Notes: generated by a model from the sequence alone, not told the origin. A stretch of 64,000 bases of DNA from Serinicoccus profundi (GCF_008001015.1 NZ_CP042862.1:1860001-1924000); one strand, 5' to 3'; positions 14,176-29,649 are shown, counted from the stretch's first letter. Made by a program: numbers and translations.

Positions 14176-14179
<4 letters not shown>
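13643..14179 (-). CDS. ruvX: Holliday junction resolvase RuvX / YqgF nuclease
   Basis: 178 aa. RNase H-fold protein linked to Holliday junction resolution and to pre-16S rRNA 5' maturation. Acidic motifs are in [29 protein letters not shown] and [13 protein letters not shown]. The start GTG at 14179 overlaps the alaS stop as GTGA. The C-terminus carries about 30 extra Arg/Lys/Pro-rich residues beyond the usual end. alaS-ruvX-mltG is a conserved order. Confidence 0.93.
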
Positions 14180-16866
<2,687 letters not shown>

Positions 16867-16977
16867 GATCTCCTCGTGTGCCTGGCGCGGGTGCGCCGAC
16901 GGTGCGACTAGGGGCTGATCCACTCTAGACGACCGTGCCACTGCGCATCGAACGCCTTTGCGCGCCAGCCGGTCGGC

Positions 16978-18351
16978 TCAGTCGCGGCCGCGGATGATGC
17001 GCCGCAGCTCGCGCCACCGTGGCCCGAGCCGCTCCTCCCAGCCGCGACCCGTCGGCCGGTAGTAGTCGGCACCGACGAGGTCGTCGGGGAGGAACTGCTG
17101 CTCGCCCACGCCCGCGGGCTCGTCGTGGGTGTAGCGGTAGCCCTCACCGTGGCCGAGGCGCGCGGCACCGGCATACCCCGTCCCGCGCAGGTGCGGCGGC
17201 ACCGGGCCGCCCTTGCCGGCCCGCACGTCGGCGATCGCCGCGTTGATGGCGGAGTATGCCGCGTTGGACTTCGGCGCCAGCGCGTTGTGGACGACCGCCT
17301 GGCCGAGGATGATCCGGGCTTCGGGCATCCCGATCTGCGCGACCGCGTGCATGGCCGCGACGGCGGTCTGGAGGGCCGTGGGGTCACCCATGCCGACGTC
17401 CTCGCTGGCGGCGATGACGATCCGGCGGGCGATGAACCGTGGGTCCTCCCCCGCCTCGAGCTGCCGCGCGAGGTAGTGCAGGGCCGCATCGACGTCCGAG
17501 CCCCGCATCGACTTGATGAAGGCGCTCGCGACGTCGTAGTGCTGGTCGCCGGCGCGGTCGTAGCGCACGGCGGCCTGCGCCATCGCCTGCTCGACCTGGG
17601 CGAGCGTGATCTCCGCGACGTCGTCCTCCCGGCCGGCCGCGCGGTCGTCGGCGGCCACCCCTGCGGCGGCCTCCAGCGTGGTGAGTGCCCGGCGTGCATC
17701 GCCGCCGGCCATCCGCACGACGTGCTCGGTGGCGGCCTCGCCCAGGGTGAACGCGCCATCGAGGCCGCGCTCGTCGGCCAGGGCGCGGGCGAGCACCCCG
17801 CGGACATCGTCGTCGTCGAGCGAGCCCAGCGTCACCAGGACCGAGCGGGACAGCAGCGGCGCGATGATGCTGAAGGACGGGTTCTCCGTCGTCGCCGCGA
17901 CGAGAATGACCGTGCGGTTCTCCACCCCGGGCAGCAGGGCGTCCTGCTGGGCCTTGGTGAAGCGATGGATCTCGTCGAGGAAGAGCACCGTCTGGCGGCC
18001 GTGCAGCGAGCGCTCCCGCACCGCCTGCTCCATCACGGCGCGCACGTCCTTGACACCGGCGGTCACCGCCGACAGCTCGACGAAGGTGCGGTCGGCGGCC
18101 TGGGCGACGAGGTGGGCGAGGGTCGTCTTGCCGGTGCCCGGCGGCCCCCAGAGGATCGCCGAGAGCGGCCCGGCCGCACCACCGTGCCCCTCGATGAGCC
18201 GGCGCAGGGGCGAGCCCGGGCGCAGGACGTCGCGCTGCCCGACGACCTCGTCCAGGGTCTGCGGGCGCATCCGGACGGCGAGCGGGGCGAGCAGCGCACC
18301 GCTCGCGTCGCCGGGGTCCGCGCTCTGGGCGGTGGTGAACAGGTCGGACAC
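16978..18351 (-). CDS. rarA: Replication-associated recombination protein A (RarA/MgsA ATPase)
   Basis: 457 aa. AAA+ ATPase acting at stalled forks. Walker [17 protein letters not shown], Walker [12 protein letters not shown], sensor [10 protein letters not shown] and the arginine finger LLSRS are followed by the MgsA C-terminal tetramerisation region ([22 protein letters not shown]). The GTG at 18351 is 18 bp from the divergent GNAT start at 18370; there is no room for two standard promoters, so their expression is probably linked. A 111-bp gap, with a possible -10 (TAGAGT, 16927-16922), separates it from alaS. Confidence 0.94.
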   Translation of the reverse strand: MSDLFTTAQSADPGDASGALLAPLAVRMRPQTLDEVVGQRDVLRPGSPLRRLIEGHGGAAGPLSAILWGPPGTGKTTLAHLVAQAADRTFVELSAVTAGVKDVRAVMEQAVRERSLHGRQTVLFLDEIHRFTKAQQDALLPGVENRTVILVAATTENPSFSIIAPLLSRSVLVTLGSLDDDDVRGVLARALADERGLDGAFTLGEAATEHVVRMAGGDARRALTTLEAAAGVAADDRAAGREDDVAEITLAQVEQAMAQAAVRYDRAGDQHYDVASAFIKSMRGSDVDAALHYLARQLEAGEDPRFIARRIVIAASEDVGMGDPTALQTAVAAMHAVAQIGMPEARIILGQAVVHNALAPKSNAAYSAINAAIADVRAGKGGPVPPHLRGTGYAGAARLGHGEGYRYTHDEPAGVGEQQFLPDDLVGADYYRPTGRGWEERLGPRWRELRRIIRGRD

Positions 18352-18369
18352 GGATGTCAGGCTAACGCC

Positions 18370-19179
18370 GTGGACCGACTGACCCGGCACGCCGACCTCC
18401 TGGCGCTCTCCGGCGACGACCCGTGGGTGCGGTGGGTGGTCCCCGACCCGCTGCCGGGCGAGGTCTGGGTGCACGAGGGCGTGGCGCTGGTGCAGCGCCT
18501 CGGCGAGCGCCCCGGATTCTGGGTCGCCCCCCTCTCCGGTATGCCGCGCCCTGGTGGGGGTGGCTCCGTCCTGGGCTCCGAGGCGGCGGGCACGACGGAG
18601 CGCGCCCGGGTCCGGGCGGCCCTGGTGGCCCTGCGCGACGGCGGGCATCTCCCCCGCCTCGGAGCCAGGGCGGTGTCGGTGCCCCAGGAGCACGCCGACC
18701 TGGCGCACGAGGTCCTCGACCTCGGCGCCGGGGGTGAGTGGGAGTGGATGTGGACGAGCGTCGAACCGGACGTCGACGATCGCGAGCGCGACGTCATACC
18801 TCTCGACGACCGCCGCGACGCCGCCGAGCTCGAGACCTTCACCCGCGCTCACAACCCTCGCGTGTGGACGCAGATCGGGACGGGGCGGGTCCACCACTGG
18901 GTGGGGCTGCGAGACGGGGCCGGGCGCCTGGTCGCGATCGGTGGCGCCGAGCGCGAGGCCACGGGTGTGGCGCACCTCGCCGGCATTGTCACCGCGCGTG
19001 AGCACCGCGGCACGGGCCTGGCGACGGTCGTCAGCGCCGCGCTCACCCGCTGGGCGGTGGCCGAGCGCGGTGTCTGCACGCTGGGCGTCTTCAGCGACAA
19101 CCTCGCCGCACGGCGGGTGTATGCGCGGCTGGGCTACCGCACGGCCCGCGCCTGGCACTCGCGTCACCTGGTGCCGTGA
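18370..19179 (+). CDS. GNAT family N-acetyltransferase
   Basis: 269 aa. The GNAT core is C-terminal: [20 protein letters not shown] (acetyl-CoA loop R-x-x-G-x-G, about residues 200-219) and [20 protein letters not shown]. The N-terminal 130 residues are not recognisable and may bind the acceptor. The acceptor is unknown. The start GTG at 18370 ([15 protein letters not shown]) is the first plausible codon after the rarA divergent spacer; there is no clear Shine-Dalgarno, so it may be near-leaderless. First gene of a short plus-strand patch inside a minus-strand region. Confidence 0.82.
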   Translation: MDRLTRHADLLALSGDDPWVRWVVPDPLPGEVWVHEGVALVQRLGERPGFWVAPLSGMPRPGGGGSVLGSEAAGTTERARVRAALVALRDGGHLPRLGARAVSVPQEHADLAHEVLDLGAGGEWEWMWTSVEPDVDDRERDVIPLDDRRDAAELETFTRAHNPRVWTQIGTGRVHHWVGLRDGAGRLVAIGGAEREATGVAHLAGIVTAREHRGTGLATVVSAALTRWAVAERGVCTLGVFSDNLAARRVYARLGYRTARAWHSRHLVP

Positions 19180-19219
19180 ACGCCCAGCACGAGCCGCAGG
19201 GCCGACATAGGCTGGCCTG

Positions 19220-19876
19220 ATGCAGGCATCTGACGGCGCAGAATCGATCGAGACCGTCCTGTCGGTGGCGGACAACTTCGACATCGTGCAGTGGCTCCGG
19301 CCCAGAGGTGGTCCCCGCTCGGTGGTCGAGCAGTACCACCAGCTCAGAGGCCTTCCGGTGCGGCCGGTCGGCACCGGTCTACGCCTGGGTGACTTCCTCC
19401 TGGGCGAGGAGGACCCCGAGATCGTCGCCTTCGGCGCAGACCAGCACACCTACTACATGGCCAGTTCCACCATCCTGAACCTGAACCCCCAGAGCGACCC
19501 GTGGCGCAGCCTGGACGTCACCGCCGGGGAGCTGCGGCACGTCGCCCGCAACACCCGGGTCGGCTGGGAGGAGTTCGACTGGTGGATCCGAGGAGACCTC
19601 AAGCGACGCCTGTCCTACGGGCTCGACGAGTCCGAGACCGGGGTCCAGGTGGGTGAACCACCCGAGTTCGAGGCTCCGTTCTGGACCTGGATCGCCAACG
19701 CCGATCCCATCCCCGATGAGGACGGGATCATGCCCGACCGAGAGGGCCTGTGGGTCGAGTTCTCCGACGCCCTCATGGCCACCATGATCAACTCCCTGCT
19801 CAACTTGGACCCGCACGACATGACCGCCTGGGACTGGCCGGTCGACACCTACCACGTCCCGCAGCGCCAACGCTGA
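19220..19876 (+). CDS. Hypothetical protein
   Basis: 218 aa, not recognised. Acidic and rich in Trp ([34 protein letters not shown]). No signal peptide or membrane segment. Codon use looks native (third positions mostly G/C), arguing for a real gene although I know no family. ATG 19220 is the only reasonable start; CATAGGCT about 12 nt upstream resembles a -10, suggesting a short or absent leader. Lies 40 bp after the GNAT gene. Could be an immunity- or SMI1-like protein by composition, but this is a guess. Confidence 0.6.
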   Translation: MQASDGAESIETVLSVADNFDIVQWLRPRGGPRSVVEQYHQLRGLPVRPVGTGLRLGDFLLGEEDPEIVAFGADQHTYYMASSTILNLNPQSDPWRSLDVTAGELRHVARNTRVGWEEFDWWIRGDLKRRLSYGLDESETGVQVGEPPEFEAPFWTWIANADPIPDEDGIMPDREGLWVEFSDALMATMINSLLNLDPHDMTAWDWPVDTYHVPQRQR

Positions 19877-20003
19877 CGTTGCCCGGGCAGGGCGTCGCCG
19901 TGCACGCCTGGCACTCACGGATGCTGGAGAACGCCACCGGCTGACTCGACCAGCCACGGGTTACGGCGGTGGGTGTGTCGGTGGGCCGCGCTAGACACGT
20001 GGC

Positions 20004-20456
20004 ATGGAGATCAGGACCGTCCTGCCGCCCTTCGCTGTCACCGCGTCCGCGCGCTGTGCGATCGAAGAACTGGGAGGTGCCGTGCGGGTGGACGTCGAGG
20101 ACGGCGGCTGCTGCGGCCGCACCTACGTCTTCGCCCTGGTCGACCCGGAGTCACCGACCGTGGCCCCCGACGCACGCTACGGCTGTCCGGGCGCATGGCT
20201 TGTCGTCTCGCCCCAGGCCGAGGTGGTGCTCACCGGAGCTGAGCTCGACTACGCAGCCAGACTGAGGCCGCCGCGCTTCCGCATCCTCAGGAACCCCACC
20301 ACGGTCGACGTCTGTCCGTGCCGACGGTCCTTCGGCGCACCGTGGCCCGGTCCGCGGCAACCGACGTGCCGGAGCTATGCGCCGATGCCGTGGGATGAGG
20401 AGTTCGACCCTCCGAGGGCGTGGCGGCGACAGACCGAATGGGGCTCGCTGGATTGA
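20004..20456 (+). CDS. Divergent IscA/HesB-like (A-type carrier fold) protein
   Basis: 150 aa. The layout follows A-type Fe-S carriers: an initial strand-helix, then EDGGCCGRTYVFAL at the place of the GGCSGFxY cysteine, VVLTGAELDYAARL matching the L-x-G-x-x-I/V-D-Y motif, and a C-terminal NPTTVDVCPCRRSFG that matches N-P-x5-C-x-C-x-x-S-F. All three ligand cysteines are kept, plus a neighbouring Cys and several extra ones. A 40-residue Pro/Trp tail follows. ATG 20004 lies 5 nt after TAGACA (19993-19998), a leaderless-type arrangement. It is unlike the housekeeping ErpA/IscA of actinobacteria; function unknown. The stop overlaps the -35 of the next gene. Confidence 0.6.
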   Translation: MEIRTVLPPFAVTASARCAIEELGGAVRVDVEDGGCCGRTYVFALVDPESPTVAPDARYGCPGAWLVVSPQAEVVLTGAELDYAARLRPPRFRILRNPTTVDVCPCRRSFGAPWPGPRQPTCRSYAPMPWDEEFDPPRAWRRQTEWGSLD

Positions 20457-20482
20457 CACTCGTACATCTGTTCGATTACACT
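20453..20482 (+). promoter_or_regulatory. Promoter with LexA/SOS box for the DUF222-HNH gene
   Basis: A -35 TTGACA (20453-20458) and a -10 TACACT (20477-20482) are spaced 18 bp. The spacer is filled by TCGTACATCTGTTCGA (20460-20475), which matches the actinobacterial SOS box TCGAAC-N4-GTTCGA with one mismatch. LexA binding there would block RNA polymerase. Transcription would begin near 20489, leaving a very short leader. Confidence 0.75.
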
Positions 20483-20497
20483 GTGGGGAGAGGGTAG

Positions 20498-22054
20498 ATG
20501 ACACCGGGAGGGGGTGCCAGCATGGCGGGGGAACGGGAACCTGCGAGCGTGAGCCAGGTCACGTCGTTGACCGCCCGCCTGGCGCTCCCCCGCCCTGATG
20601 CCACGGACCCGGAGCGGCTGGAACTGATCCGCGCCCTCGAGGATCTGAACCGCGCCAGTGCCGCAGCCCAGGCCGTGCTGTCAGAGGAGTTCGAGCGCTC
20701 CCAACGGGCACAGCAGGAGGCCGAAGGGGTGCCCGCGGAGCGGGTGGGCACCGGAGTCGCGGACGACCTCGCCCTCGCGGGCAAGCTCTCCCCCGCCCGC
20801 TCCTCCAACCGCCTCGCCTGCTCCCGGGCGCTCGCCCGGGAGATGCCGCAGACGTTGGACGCCCTGGCCTCCGGCGTCATCGACCTCGCCCAGGCCGAGA
20901 TCATCACCCGAGCCACTGCGTGTCTCTCGGTCGAGGATCGGGCGACCGTCGACGGGGAGCTGTCGGGCCGGCTGACCGGTCTGTCGACCAAGCAGATCCG
21001 GGACACCGTGAACGCGCTCGTCTACGAGCTGGATCCGCAGGTGATCGTGCGCCGGGCCCGGAGAGCCGCCGAGGACGCCTACGTCTCGATGCGACCAGCG
21101 CCGGACGTCATGTGCGTGATCTCGGCCATGCTGCCAGCGGCCCAAGGTGTCGCCGTGTATGCCGCGCTCAAGCGCCACGCCGAGGGTCTGCGGGCCTCAG
21201 GTGACCCCCGCAACCACGGCAAGATCATGGCCGACACGCTCTACGCCACCCTCACCGGGCTCGACCCCGTGACCCTGCCGGACATCGAGCTCCACCTCGT
21301 GATGACCGATGCGACGCTCATGTCCGGTGACACGGTGGCGGCCTTCCTCGACGGCTACGGGCCCGTGCCTGCCCAGAATGCTCGCGACCTGCTCATCCCC
21401 CCGGCGGCCTCCGAAGGTCCGATGGGTGAGCTCGGCCCGGATGCTGAGCCGGGCCTCGAGCGAGAACTCTGCCCGGAGGGGTCGCAGTGCGCCGACTCGT
21501 CCTGCTCCCGAGTCCACGGGACGGTGGACCACACGGCACAGCCCCAGGCCGAGGGTGAGCCGGCCGAGGACAAGGATGGTCACGAGCCGCCGACCCACGC
21601 GGCGCCCGCGAGCGAAGGGCCAGTCGACGAGGAATCCGTCGACCAGGGATCTGTCGACGAGGAATCAGTCGAGGAGGCCAAGCGGGCGTCGGCGCGGGTC
21701 TTCGTCCGGCGTCTGTATGCCGACTCCCTGACCGGGGAGGTCTTCGCCCGCGACAGCCGGCGTCGGTTCTTCCCGGCCGCGGACCGGGCCCTCATCGTCA
21801 GCCGGGACCGCTACTGCCGGAGTCCCTGGTGCGGCGCCCCGATCAGGCATATCGACCACCGCATCCGACACCGCGACGGGGGCGGCACCTCGACACACAA
21901 CGGGCAGGGTCTGTGTGAGCGCTGCAACCAGGGGCGGGAGCGACCTCGTCAGACCGCGGTCCCACCGACGCTCTACCTCAGAGCCAGCTCGGTGCTCCCG
22001 CGGCTGAGGAGTGCACACCCGCCGGACCACGCCGCGCGGGAAAGGGCGGGCTGA
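20498..22054 (+). CDS. DUF222 / HNH endonuclease signature protein (13E12 repeat family)
   Basis: 518 aa. N-terminal DUF222 (about residues 40-290), a low-complexity acidic linker with repeats of SVDEESVDQGSVDEESVEEA (about 375-394) and a C-terminal HNH motif: CRSPWCGAPIRHIDHRIRHR followed by NGQGLCERCN. In Mycobacterium many 13E12-family genes are LexA-controlled; here too an SOS box sits in the promoter. The biological role of the family is not established. Start 20498 follows GGGGAGAGGG; a second ATG at 20522 with GGGAGGGGG is equally good and fits the predicted transcript start better. Followed by a strong hairpin. Confidence 0.88.
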   Translation: MTPGGGASMAGEREPASVSQVTSLTARLALPRPDATDPERLELIRALEDLNRASAAAQAVLSEEFERSQRAQQEAEGVPAERVGTGVADDLALAGKLSPARSSNRLACSRALAREMPQTLDALASGVIDLAQAEIITRATACLSVEDRATVDGELSGRLTGLSTKQIRDTVNALVYELDPQVIVRRARRAAEDAYVSMRPAPDVMCVISAMLPAAQGVAVYAALKRHAEGLRASGDPRNHGKIMADTLYATLTGLDPVTLPDIELHLVMTDATLMSGDTVAAFLDGYGPVPAQNARDLLIPPAASEGPMGELGPDAEPGLERELCPEGSQCADSSCSRVHGTVDHTAQPQAEGEPAEDKDGHEPPTHAAPASEGPVDEESVDQGSVDEESVEEAKRASARVFVRRLYADSLTGEVFARDSRRRFFPAADRALIVSRDRYCRSPWCGAPIRHIDHRIRHRDGGGTSTHNGQGLCERCNQGRERPRQTAVPPTLYLRASSVLPRLRSAHPPDHAARERAG

Positions 22055-22117
22055 GCGCGGGACCAGAACACGAGAGCCGGCTGAGCGCTGAGACGCGCCA
22101 CGGGGACGACAGAGCAG

Positions 22118-22166
22118 CGCTGCCCGCAGGCCGGACCGGGACTTCCGGTCCGGCCTGCGGGCAGCG
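22118..22166 (+). terminator. 20-bp perfect hairpin after the HNH gene
   Basis: Arm 22118-22137 and arm 22147-22166 are exact reverse complements (20 bp, about 80% GC) with a 9-nt loop. There is no T tract, as is common for GC-rich actinobacterial terminators. It lies 64 bp after the HNH stop and can act on both converging transcripts. Confidence 0.7.
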
Positions 22167-22201
22167 TCCCTGGCTCAGCTCAGCCCACGGGCCCTCGGGT
22201 C

Positions 22202-22304
22202 CCACTCACCGCAGCATCGGGCGCCTGGATCCACTCACCGCCGCATCGGGCGCCTGGATCCACTCACCGCCGCATCGGGCGCCTGGATCCACTCACCGCC
22301 GCAT
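22202..22304. repeat. 29-bp tandem repeat, about 3.5 copies
   Basis: CCACTCACCGC starts at 22202, 22231, 22260 and 22289, an exact 29-bp period. The rest of the unit is CGCATCGGGCGCCTGGAT. Copies 2 and 3 are identical; copy 1 differs by one base. The array ends 20 bp before the aspS stop in a convergent gap. No gene or binding-site family is recognised. Confidence 0.85.
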
Positions 22305-22325
22305 GCCGCGCTCGGCTCAGGCAGA

Positions 22326-24155
22326 TCAGCCCTGCGCGGGGCCCGCGCCGTCCGCCGTCTCCTTTTCCGCCTCGGGCTCGGGCTCGGGCTCGGCGTCCAC
22401 GCCGGCCTCCTTGCGCTGCTCCGGCGTGATCGGGGCCGGAGCCGCGGTCAGCGGGTCGAAGCCGCCACCGGACTTCGGGAACGCGATGACGTCGCGGATC
22501 GAGTCGGTGCCGGCGAGCAGCGCGACGATCCGGTCCCAGCCGAAGGCGATCCCGCCGTGCGGGGGCGCACCGAACTTGAACGCCTCGAGCAGGAAGCCGA
22601 ACTTCTCCTGCGCCTGCTCCGGGGAGAGCCCCATGATGGCGAAGACCCGCTCCTGGACGTCGCGGCGGTGGATACGGATCGATCCGCCACCGATCTCGTT
22701 GCCGTTGCACACGAGGTCGTAGGCGTAGGCCAGCGCCGCCCCCGGGTCCTGCTCGAGGGTGTCGAGGAACTCTTCCTTCGGCGAGGTGAAGGCGTGGTGC
22801 ACCGCCGTCCAGGCCCCGGCGCCGACCGCGACGTCACCCGCCGCGACCGCGTCACCGGCCGGCTCGAAGAGCGGCGCGTCGATGACCCACAGGAAGCTCC
22901 AGGCGCTCTCGTCGACGAGCCCGACGCGCTCGGCGATCTCCTGCCGGGCCGCCCCGAGCAGGGCCCGGGACGGCTTGGTGGCGCCGGCGGCGAAGAAGAC
23001 GCAGTCGCCCGGCGCGGCACCGACGTGCGCCGCCAGACCCTCCCGCTCGGCGTCGGAGAGGTTCTTGGCGACCGGTCCACCGAGCGTCCCGTCCTCGCCC
23101 ACGGTGACGTAGGCCAGACCCTTGGCCCCGCGCTGCTTGGCCCACTCCTGCCAGGCGTCGAACTGCCGACGCGGCTGGCTGCCGCCACCGGGCATGACGA
23201 CAGCACCGACATACTCCGCCTGGAAGACGCGGAAGGAGGTGTCGGCGAAGTAGTCGGTGCACTCCACGAGCTCCACCTCGAAGCGCAGGTCCGGCTTGTC
23301 CGAGCCGTAGCGCCGCATCGCCTCGGCATACGTCATCCGGGGGAAGGGCGTCGTGAGCTCGACCCCGATGGTGCGCCACACCGCCGTCGCGATGGTCTCG
23401 CCCAGCGCGATGACGTCGTCCTGCTCGACGAAGCTCATCTCGATGTCGAGCTGGGTGAACTCCGGCTGCCGGTCGGCCCGGAAGTCCTCGTCGCGGTAGC
23501 AGCGGGCGATCTGGTAATAGCGCTCCATCCCGGCCACCATGAGCAGCTGCTTGAACAGCTGCGGGCTCTGCGGAAGGGCGTACCAGCTGCCCGGCTGCAG
23601 GCGGGCCGGCACGAGGAAGTCGCGCGCGCCCTCGGGGGTCGACCGGGTCAGGGTCGGGGTCTCGACCTCGACGAAGTCACGCTCGGCGAGGACGGTGCGG
23701 GCGGCCGCGTTGACCTTGGAGCGCAGCCGGAGGTTCTGCCCGGCGGACCCGGCACCGGGCCGGCGCAGGTCGAGGTAGCGGTGGCGCAGTCGCGCCTCCT
23801 CCCCCACGGTGACCCGCTCGTCGATCTGGAAGGGCAGCGGTGCGGCGGCGCTGAGCACCTCGATCTGCGTCGCGACGACGTCGATGCCGCCGGTCGGGAG
23901 CTCGGGGTTGACGTCCTTGTCGGCGCGCGCGGTGACCTCGCCGACGACCTTGACGCAGTACTCGCTGCGCAGGTCGTGGGCGGTGCCGGTCAGGACCTCG
24001 TCCCGGGCGACGACCTGGACGACACCGCTGGCGTCGCGCAGGTCGATGAAGGCGACTCCGCCGTGGTCACGGCGTCGGGCCACCCAGCCGGTGAGGGTGA
24101 CGGTCTGCCCGACGTGCGCGGGTCGCAAGGTGCCCGACTCGTGGGTGCGTAGCAT
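22326..24155 (-). CDS. aspS: Aspartate-tRNA ligase
   Basis: 609 aa bacterial-type AspRS with an N-terminal OB fold ([20 protein letters not shown]), class II motif 2 ([20 protein letters not shown]), a GAD insertion domain ([20 protein letters not shown]) and motif 3 ([16 protein letters not shown]). The ATG at 24155 follows GAGGAGAGATC. An acidic tail of Glu-Pro repeats ends the protein. Whether it also charges tRNA-Asn cannot be told. Transcribed from its own promoter through a T-box leader (separate entry). Confidence 0.97.
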   Translation of the reverse strand: MLRTHESGTLRPAHVGQTVTLTGWVARRRDHGGVAFIDLRDASGVVQVVARDEVLTGTAHDLRSEYCVKVVGEVTARADKDVNPELPTGGIDVVATQIEVLSAAAPLPFQIDERVTVGEEARLRHRYLDLRRPGAGSAGQNLRLRSKVNAAARTVLAERDFVEVETPTLTRSTPEGARDFLVPARLQPGSWYALPQSPQLFKQLLMVAGMERYYQIARCYRDEDFRADRQPEFTQLDIEMSFVEQDDVIALGETIATAVWRTIGVELTTPFPRMTYAEAMRRYGSDKPDLRFEVELVECTDYFADTSFRVFQAEYVGAVVMPGGGSQPRRQFDAWQEWAKQRGAKGLAYVTVGEDGTLGGPVAKNLSDAEREGLAAHVGAAPGDCVFFAAGATKPSRALLGAARQEIAERVGLVDESAWSFLWVIDAPLFEPAGDAVAAGDVAVGAGAWTAVHHAFTSPKEEFLDTLEQDPGAALAYAYDLVCNGNEIGGGSIRIHRRDVQERVFAIMGLSPEQAQEKFGFLLEAFKFGAPPHGGIAFGWDRIVALLAGTDSIRDVIAFPKSGGGFDPLTAAPAPITPEQRKEAGVDAEPEPEPEAEKETADGAGPAQG

Positions 24156-24387
24156 GATCTCTCCTCTCGGTGCGGAGCGCCGGGGTCGATCGATGCGACG
24201 GCCCGGGCCCGCCATGGCAGCCCGGGAGGTGTGGGCGGGGGCCAGGTCGCGGTGCCACCACACCTTTGTCGAGGGGACCTCGACCTCTCGTCGGTCTCGC
24301 CGGACGCGCGGCCCCGGGTGGTGCGTCCGGAGGTCGGGGTATGCCGCCTCCGTCCGCCCCGGCGGGTCGTCAGGCCGCCCCGGGAAC
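24156..24387 (-). promoter_or_regulatory. T-box riboswitch leader of aspS
   Basis: About 230 nt from a -10 TAGGAT (24399-24394) to the aspS start. The T-box core GGTGGCACCGCG is at 24259-24248 and matches the GGUGGNACCGCG consensus exactly; the wider AGGGUGGNACCGCG matches 12 of 14. The bulge reads UGGC, which would pair with a tRNA ending GCCA; tRNA-Asp has discriminator G73. An upstream hairpin (24379-24361) shows TGACGAC in its loop, a possible GAC (Asp) specifier in a very short Stem I. A CCCGGGC/GCCCGGG hairpin follows the core. Uncharged tRNA-Asp should raise aspS expression. Confidence 0.8.
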
Positions 24388-24444
24388 GCCCCCATCCTAC
24401 GGCGACCAGGCAGTGGACCACGCACACGTGATCCCGACGTCAGG

Positions 24445-25052
24445 TCAGCGATCCCCTCGACGGGTCGCCAGCGCCAGCACGGACAGCATGAGCGGCCCGT
24501 TATGCACCTGACCACCCAGCACCGCGGCCACGGCGTCGGCGAGGCTGACCCAGCCGGACGGCATACCCGCCTCCTCGCCCTCCCGGGCGTGCCGCTGCTC
24601 CGCGGGCACGTCGGTGAGCCCGGTGGCGACGAAGGTGTGGATCGTCTCCGAGAGCCCTCCCGGAGAGGGGGTGAAGCTCACCAGCGGCTCCCAGTGGTCG
24701 GCGTGCAGGTCGGCCTCCTCGGCCAGCTCGCGCCGCGCGGCGTCCACGGGCGCCTCGCCCTCGACGTCGAGCAGGCCCGCGGGGATCTCCCAGTCCTGCG
24801 TCGCGATGGGGTGGCGGTACTGCCGGATGACGAAGATCTCCGGCTCACCGCGGTCCTCGCGCACCGCGAGCACGGCCACGGCACCGGTGTGACGGACGTA
24901 CTCCCGCACCGCCGGGCCGTCGTCCAGCTCGACCTCGTCGCGGTGGACGTTCCAGACGGCACCCTCCAACGCCACCTCGGAACGACGCACCGGCCGGGAG
25001 CCGGGCAGATCGATGAGCTCGGCGAGGGGCAGGCGAGGCGCGGAGAGCGTCA

Positions 25053-25053
<1 letters not shown>
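24445..25053 (-). CDS. Nudix hydrolase, ADP-ribose pyrophosphatase type
   Basis: 202 aa. The Nudix box [21 protein letters not shown] (about residues 92-112) has all catalytic residues (G-x5-E-x7-R-E-x2-E-E). The size and the flanking [18 protein letters not shown] segment match ADP-ribose pyrophosphatases (Mtb Rv1700 type). ATG 25053 overlaps the pyrG stop as ATGA. pyrG-Nudix is a conserved actinobacterial pair. Substrate specificity within the family is inferred. Confidence 0.9.
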
Positions 25054-28014
<2,961 letters not shown>

Positions 28015-28025
<11 letters not shown>

Positions 28026-29649
28026 TCCTCAGCCGTTCCAGGACCGGGGCCATCGCCACGCGGTGGAGCAGCAGCACCGTGGACACCACGACACCCAGCG
28101 CGACGACACCCCGCAGCAGGCCGAGGGCCACCGCACCGGCCATCGAGGTGGGCGCGCCGGGCAGCAGCGCCGCCAGCAGCACGCCGAGCACCGCACCGGC
28201 CGACGCGACCACGAGGGCGCGGGGCACCCCGGTCAGGCTCGTGGACCCCCACGCCCGGTGGACCGACCAGGCGAGGACCACCGCCGAGACCACCATGCCG
28301 AGCGAGGACGCCGCGGCGAGCAGGACGAGGACACCGGCGACACCGGCCTGCGCCGCGGGCCCGGCGCCCGCCAGGGCCACGGCCGCAGCCAGCAGCCAGC
28401 CCGCCGCGGCCCCCGCCGCCGCGGCGCGCGGTCGACCGACGACGTACAGCGCGCGGGTCAGGAGCGCGACGAGACCGAAGCCCACCAGACCAGGAGCCAG
28501 GGCGGCCAGCGCGTCGGGCAGGGATTCCAAGGCCTCCTGGCCCACGCCACCGGCACCCGCGTCGAGCGCGAGGAAGGCCGCACCCACCTCCTCGCGTGCG
28601 GCGACGAGCGAGGCGGCTCCGGCGACCGCGGCGACCGTCACCGCCATCGCCGTGCGGCGCAGCACCGGCTCCGTGCGCTCGACGTCGCCCACGAGGCGGG
28701 GAAAGGCCGCGGTGGCCAGGGGCACGACCAGCACGGCGTAGGGCAGGAGGTAGACCGTCTGGGCGTAGGTCCACACGGTGATGGCCGCGACCCCGGTGCC
28801 GTTGGCGACGACGATGACGACCACGGTGAACAGCTGCTGCGCCCCGACCGTCACCAGCCCCGCCAGGGCCAGGGCGCCGGCCGTCCGGCCCGAGCCCGGT
28901 GGGAACCGCAGTGTGGGCCTCCATCGCACGCCGGCCCGCCGGGTGGGCAGGAGCAGGGGCAGGCTCAGCGCGACGACGCCGAGCGTCGTGCCGCCCGCCA
29001 GCAGCACGATCGCACGGTCGGGGATCTGCGCCAGCGGCACGGTCGGGTCCACGCTCGCTCCGAAGGCGAGGTAGACGGCGATGACGACGATGCTGGAGAG
29101 CAGCGGGGCAGCCGCGGCGGCGAGGAACCGGCGGTGGGCCTGCAGCACGCCGGTGAGCACGATCCCGACGCCGTAGAGCGCGATCTGCGGAGCGAACAGC
29201 AGGAGCATGAGCCGCCCCGTCCGCCCCGCCTCCGCGGGGTCGCAGCCCCCGGTGCCGGCCGAGCCGAGCAGGGCGCCCGTGAGGGGTCCGGCCAGGAGGG
29301 CGGCGAGCAGGGCCAGCGGCAGCAGAACCACGAGCGTCCAGCCCAGGAGCGCGGAGGCGGTCCGGTCGGCGAGGTCCTCGTCGCCGTCCTGCAGGTGCCG
29401 TGCGACGAGGGGGACGGCGACGGCCGCGAGGGCGCCTCCCGCGGCGATCTCGAACAGGACGTTGGGGACCTGGTTGACGGTGACGTAGACCTGCCCGACG
29501 CACGTCGCGCCGACCGCCTCGGAGAAGGCCAGCCACCGCGCGATGCCGGCCACCCGCGCGAGCAGGGTGGTCACCGCGACGATGCCCGCCGCGGCGAGCA
29601 GACCCTGGGTGAGGACGCGCGGGCTCGGCCCCGACGCGGGGCTGCTCAC
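28015..29649 (-). CDS. murJ: Lipid II flippase MurJ / MviN family
   Basis: 544 aa, about 14 membrane segments. MOP-superfamily flippase for lipid II. The N-terminus LLARVAGIARWLAFSEAVGA and VPNVLFEIAAGGALAAVAVP match MurJ, including the conserved first-helix arginines. It lacks the long cytosolic pseudokinase tail of mycobacterial MviN. Start GTG 29649 overlaps the MraY-like stop as GTGA. It is shorter and more Ala/Leu-rich than housekeeping MurJ, so a second MurJ elsewhere in the genome, with this one serving the neighbouring glycan, is possible. Confidence 0.82.
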
